Part shown: piece by piece, positions 7,041 through 7,756 of the stretch
How the letters are laid out: every line of letters begins with the position of its first letter
Position numbering within the stretch: position 1 is the stretch's first letter
Source of the DNA: Nanobdellota archaeon
GTDB taxonomy: Archaea > Nanobdellota > Nanobdellia > Woesearchaeales > GW2011-AR15
DNA: 7,756 bases
NCBI GenBank assembly: GCA_018815145.1
Contig: JAHIYL010000217.1
Location: 1 to 7,756, forward strand
Reading direction: 5' to 3'
Notes under the pieces: generated by a model
What the model saw: the letters and a program-made list of their open reading frames with translations, nothing else
What the model was told of the DNA's origin: nothing
Database searches by the model: none
Program-made: the position numbers and the translations under genes

Positions 7041-7095
7041 ATTCTATAATTATGGATTTCATATTCTTCTGATAACTACTGTTATTACCAAAATA

Positions 7096-7103
7096 TTTAA
7101 AAA
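7096..7103 (+). promoter_or_regulatory. Archaeal TATA box for the winged-helix gene
   Basis: TTTAAAAA, within AAAATATTTAAAAACC, is centred 27.5 bases before the ATG at 7127. The upstream CCAAAAT could serve as a TFB-recognition element. The spacing equals that at thpR and padR, supports a leaderless transcript, and argues that the winged-helix gene is not simply the sixth gene of the transporter operon. Confidence 0.6.
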
Positions 7104-7126
7104 CCACTTGGTCTTATGAAAATTTC

Positions 7127-7756
7127 ATGTTAAAGACAAATGTGGACAGGATTATGGAACTCCTGAAAAAAACATCTTCTCTATCTGTTGCCAGTATCTC
7201 AAAGGAGTTGAAAATCAAACCGGATGTTATCCAAAAATCTGCAAAATTTCTTGAGGAAGAGGGACTTCTCAAGATTGAGTATAAATTTATGAAACCATAT
7301 TTGAATCTGGTAAAAGCAGGAAATGAAACAGCAAAAAAAGAAAGTGTTGAAGAGGATATAAATGTAGATAAAAGATTGCTTGACAATGAGACAAAAGATG
7401 AGACAAGCGATGGTTTGCCAAAAAAAGAGTATGAATCGCTGAGTCAGGAAGAGATGGATGATCTTGCGGTTTCTGAACAACAGCATGCCATTCCTATTCC
7501 GGACGAAAAACCAAAAAAAGAGATTTCTCCTTCTTCTCTGCCAATTGAATCCAAAAAAGAACTACAGCAACAGATGCTTTCACATAGAGGAGTTCACCTG
7601 AAAAAAGAAGAGCAGCAAAAGGAAGAAGAAGAATTCCGAAGAAAATTGGAAGAGCAGCAAAAGGAAGAAGAAGAACTCCGAAGAAAATTGGAAGAGCAGC
7701 AAAAGGAAGAGGAGGAACACCTGAAAAAAGAAGAGCAGCAAAAGGAAGAAGAAGAA
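7127..7756 (+). CDS. Winged-helix protein with an acidic coiled-coil repeat region (partial, runs off the window)
   Basis: An open frame of 210 codons with no stop before the window edge, so the C-terminus is missing. Residues 1-62 look like a winged helix: helix VDRIMELLKK (6-15), helix SVASISKEL (20-28), probable recognition helix KPDVIQKSAKFLEEEG (31-46) and wing LLKIEYKFMKPYLNLV. Similar N-termini head several uncharacterised archaeal proteins, as I recall. Residues 63-150 are charged, low-complexity and probably unstructured. From residue 157 the chain is a Glu/Gln/Lys/Arg repeat of 14, 14 and 13 residues built on EEQQKEEEE. Fourteen residues are two heptads, with Phe/Leu at d and Leu at a, so a coiled coil or single alpha-helix is likely. 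No signal peptide or membrane segment is seen in this part. The ATG at 7127 is chosen for its TATA spacing and because the winged helix begins directly after it. A DNA-binding, scaffold or cytoskeletal role is possible; the function is unknown. Confidence 0.88.
   Translation, partial: MLKTNVDRIMELLKKTSSLSVASISKELKIKPDVIQKSAKFLEEEGLLKIEYKFMKPYLNLVKAGNETAKKESVEEDINVDKRLLDNETKDETSDGLPKKEYESLSQEEMDDLAVSEQQHAIPIPDEKPKKEISPSSLPIESKKELQQQMLSHRGVHLKKEEQQKEEEEFRRKLEEQQKEEEELRRKLEEQQKEEEEHLKKEEQQKEEEE
7595..7756 (+). repeat. In-frame tandem repeat coding for EEQQKEEEE units
   Basis: EEQQKEEEE begins at 7607, 7649, 7691 and 7730, steps of 42, 42 and 39 bases. The first two 42-base units (7607-7648 and 7649-7690) differ at one base only, T7634 against C7676. 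The 39 bases at 7595-7633 recur unchanged at 7718-7756, revealing a 123-base (41-residue) higher-order unit of 13+14+14 residues. The + strand is almost purely purine. The array continues to the window edge, so its full length is unknown. Confidence 0.93.

Noticed and set aside
7071..7086. Small inverted repeat ATAAC-TACT-GTTAT after permease 2, as a terminator hairpin
   Set aside because: The stem is only 5 base pairs plus a possible G-U pair, is AT-rich and is not followed by a T run. It is too weak to call.
7114..7486. Minus-strand open frames of 90 and 95 codons near the right end
   Set aside because: They are antisense to the winged-helix gene, which has a recognisable domain, a well-placed TATA box and an open frame to the window edge. 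One of the antisense frames is a Phe/Ile-rich string that merely mirrors Lys/Glu-rich coding sequence.

Overview
The window looks like a piece of an AT-rich archaeal chromosome. The evidence is the promoter layout: four genes or operons start with an archaeal-type TATA box (TTTAWAWA-like) centred 26-28 bases before the start codon. That distance puts the transcription start at or next to the ATG, so the mRNAs are probably leaderless. The gene content fits: a ThpR-type RNA cyclic phosphodiesterase, a PadR regulator, a MacB-type ABC system with an extracellular beta-sandwich protein of the archaeal COG1361/CARDB kind, and a winged-helix/coiled-coil protein. The base composition and gene style recall DPANN-type archaea such as Woesearchaeota, but no marker here fixes the lineage.

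Layout, all genes on the + strand. 88-1326: lipoprotein with a thioredoxin-like fold that lacks the CxxC, plus an unrecognised C-terminal domain. 1380-1907: thpR, with its own TATA box. 1908-1988: a short control region with four CGATA/TATCG half-sites, two of them flanking the TATA box. 1989-7040: one five-gene operon of PadR-family regulator, ABC ATPase, secreted and membrane-anchored beta-sandwich protein, and two paralogous FtsX/MacB-type permeases. padR/ATPase and permease 1/permease 2 overlap by 4 bases (ATGA). 7127-7756: the first 210 codons of a winged-helix protein that runs off the window into a highly acidic, nearly perfect tandem repeat.

How the genes may work together: the ATPase probably energises a heterodimer of the two permeases. 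The beta-sandwich protein is placed as an extracellular partner, since no MacA-like adaptor is encoded here. PadR probably represses its own promoter and hence the whole transporter operon, with an unknown ligand relieving repression. The lipoprotein, thpR and the winged-helix gene appear to be separate transcription units. All functional statements come from reading motifs by eye; no database search was possible.

There is no gene-free stretch longer than 300 bases. No tRNA, rRNA, CRISPR array, insertion sequence or phage element was seen.
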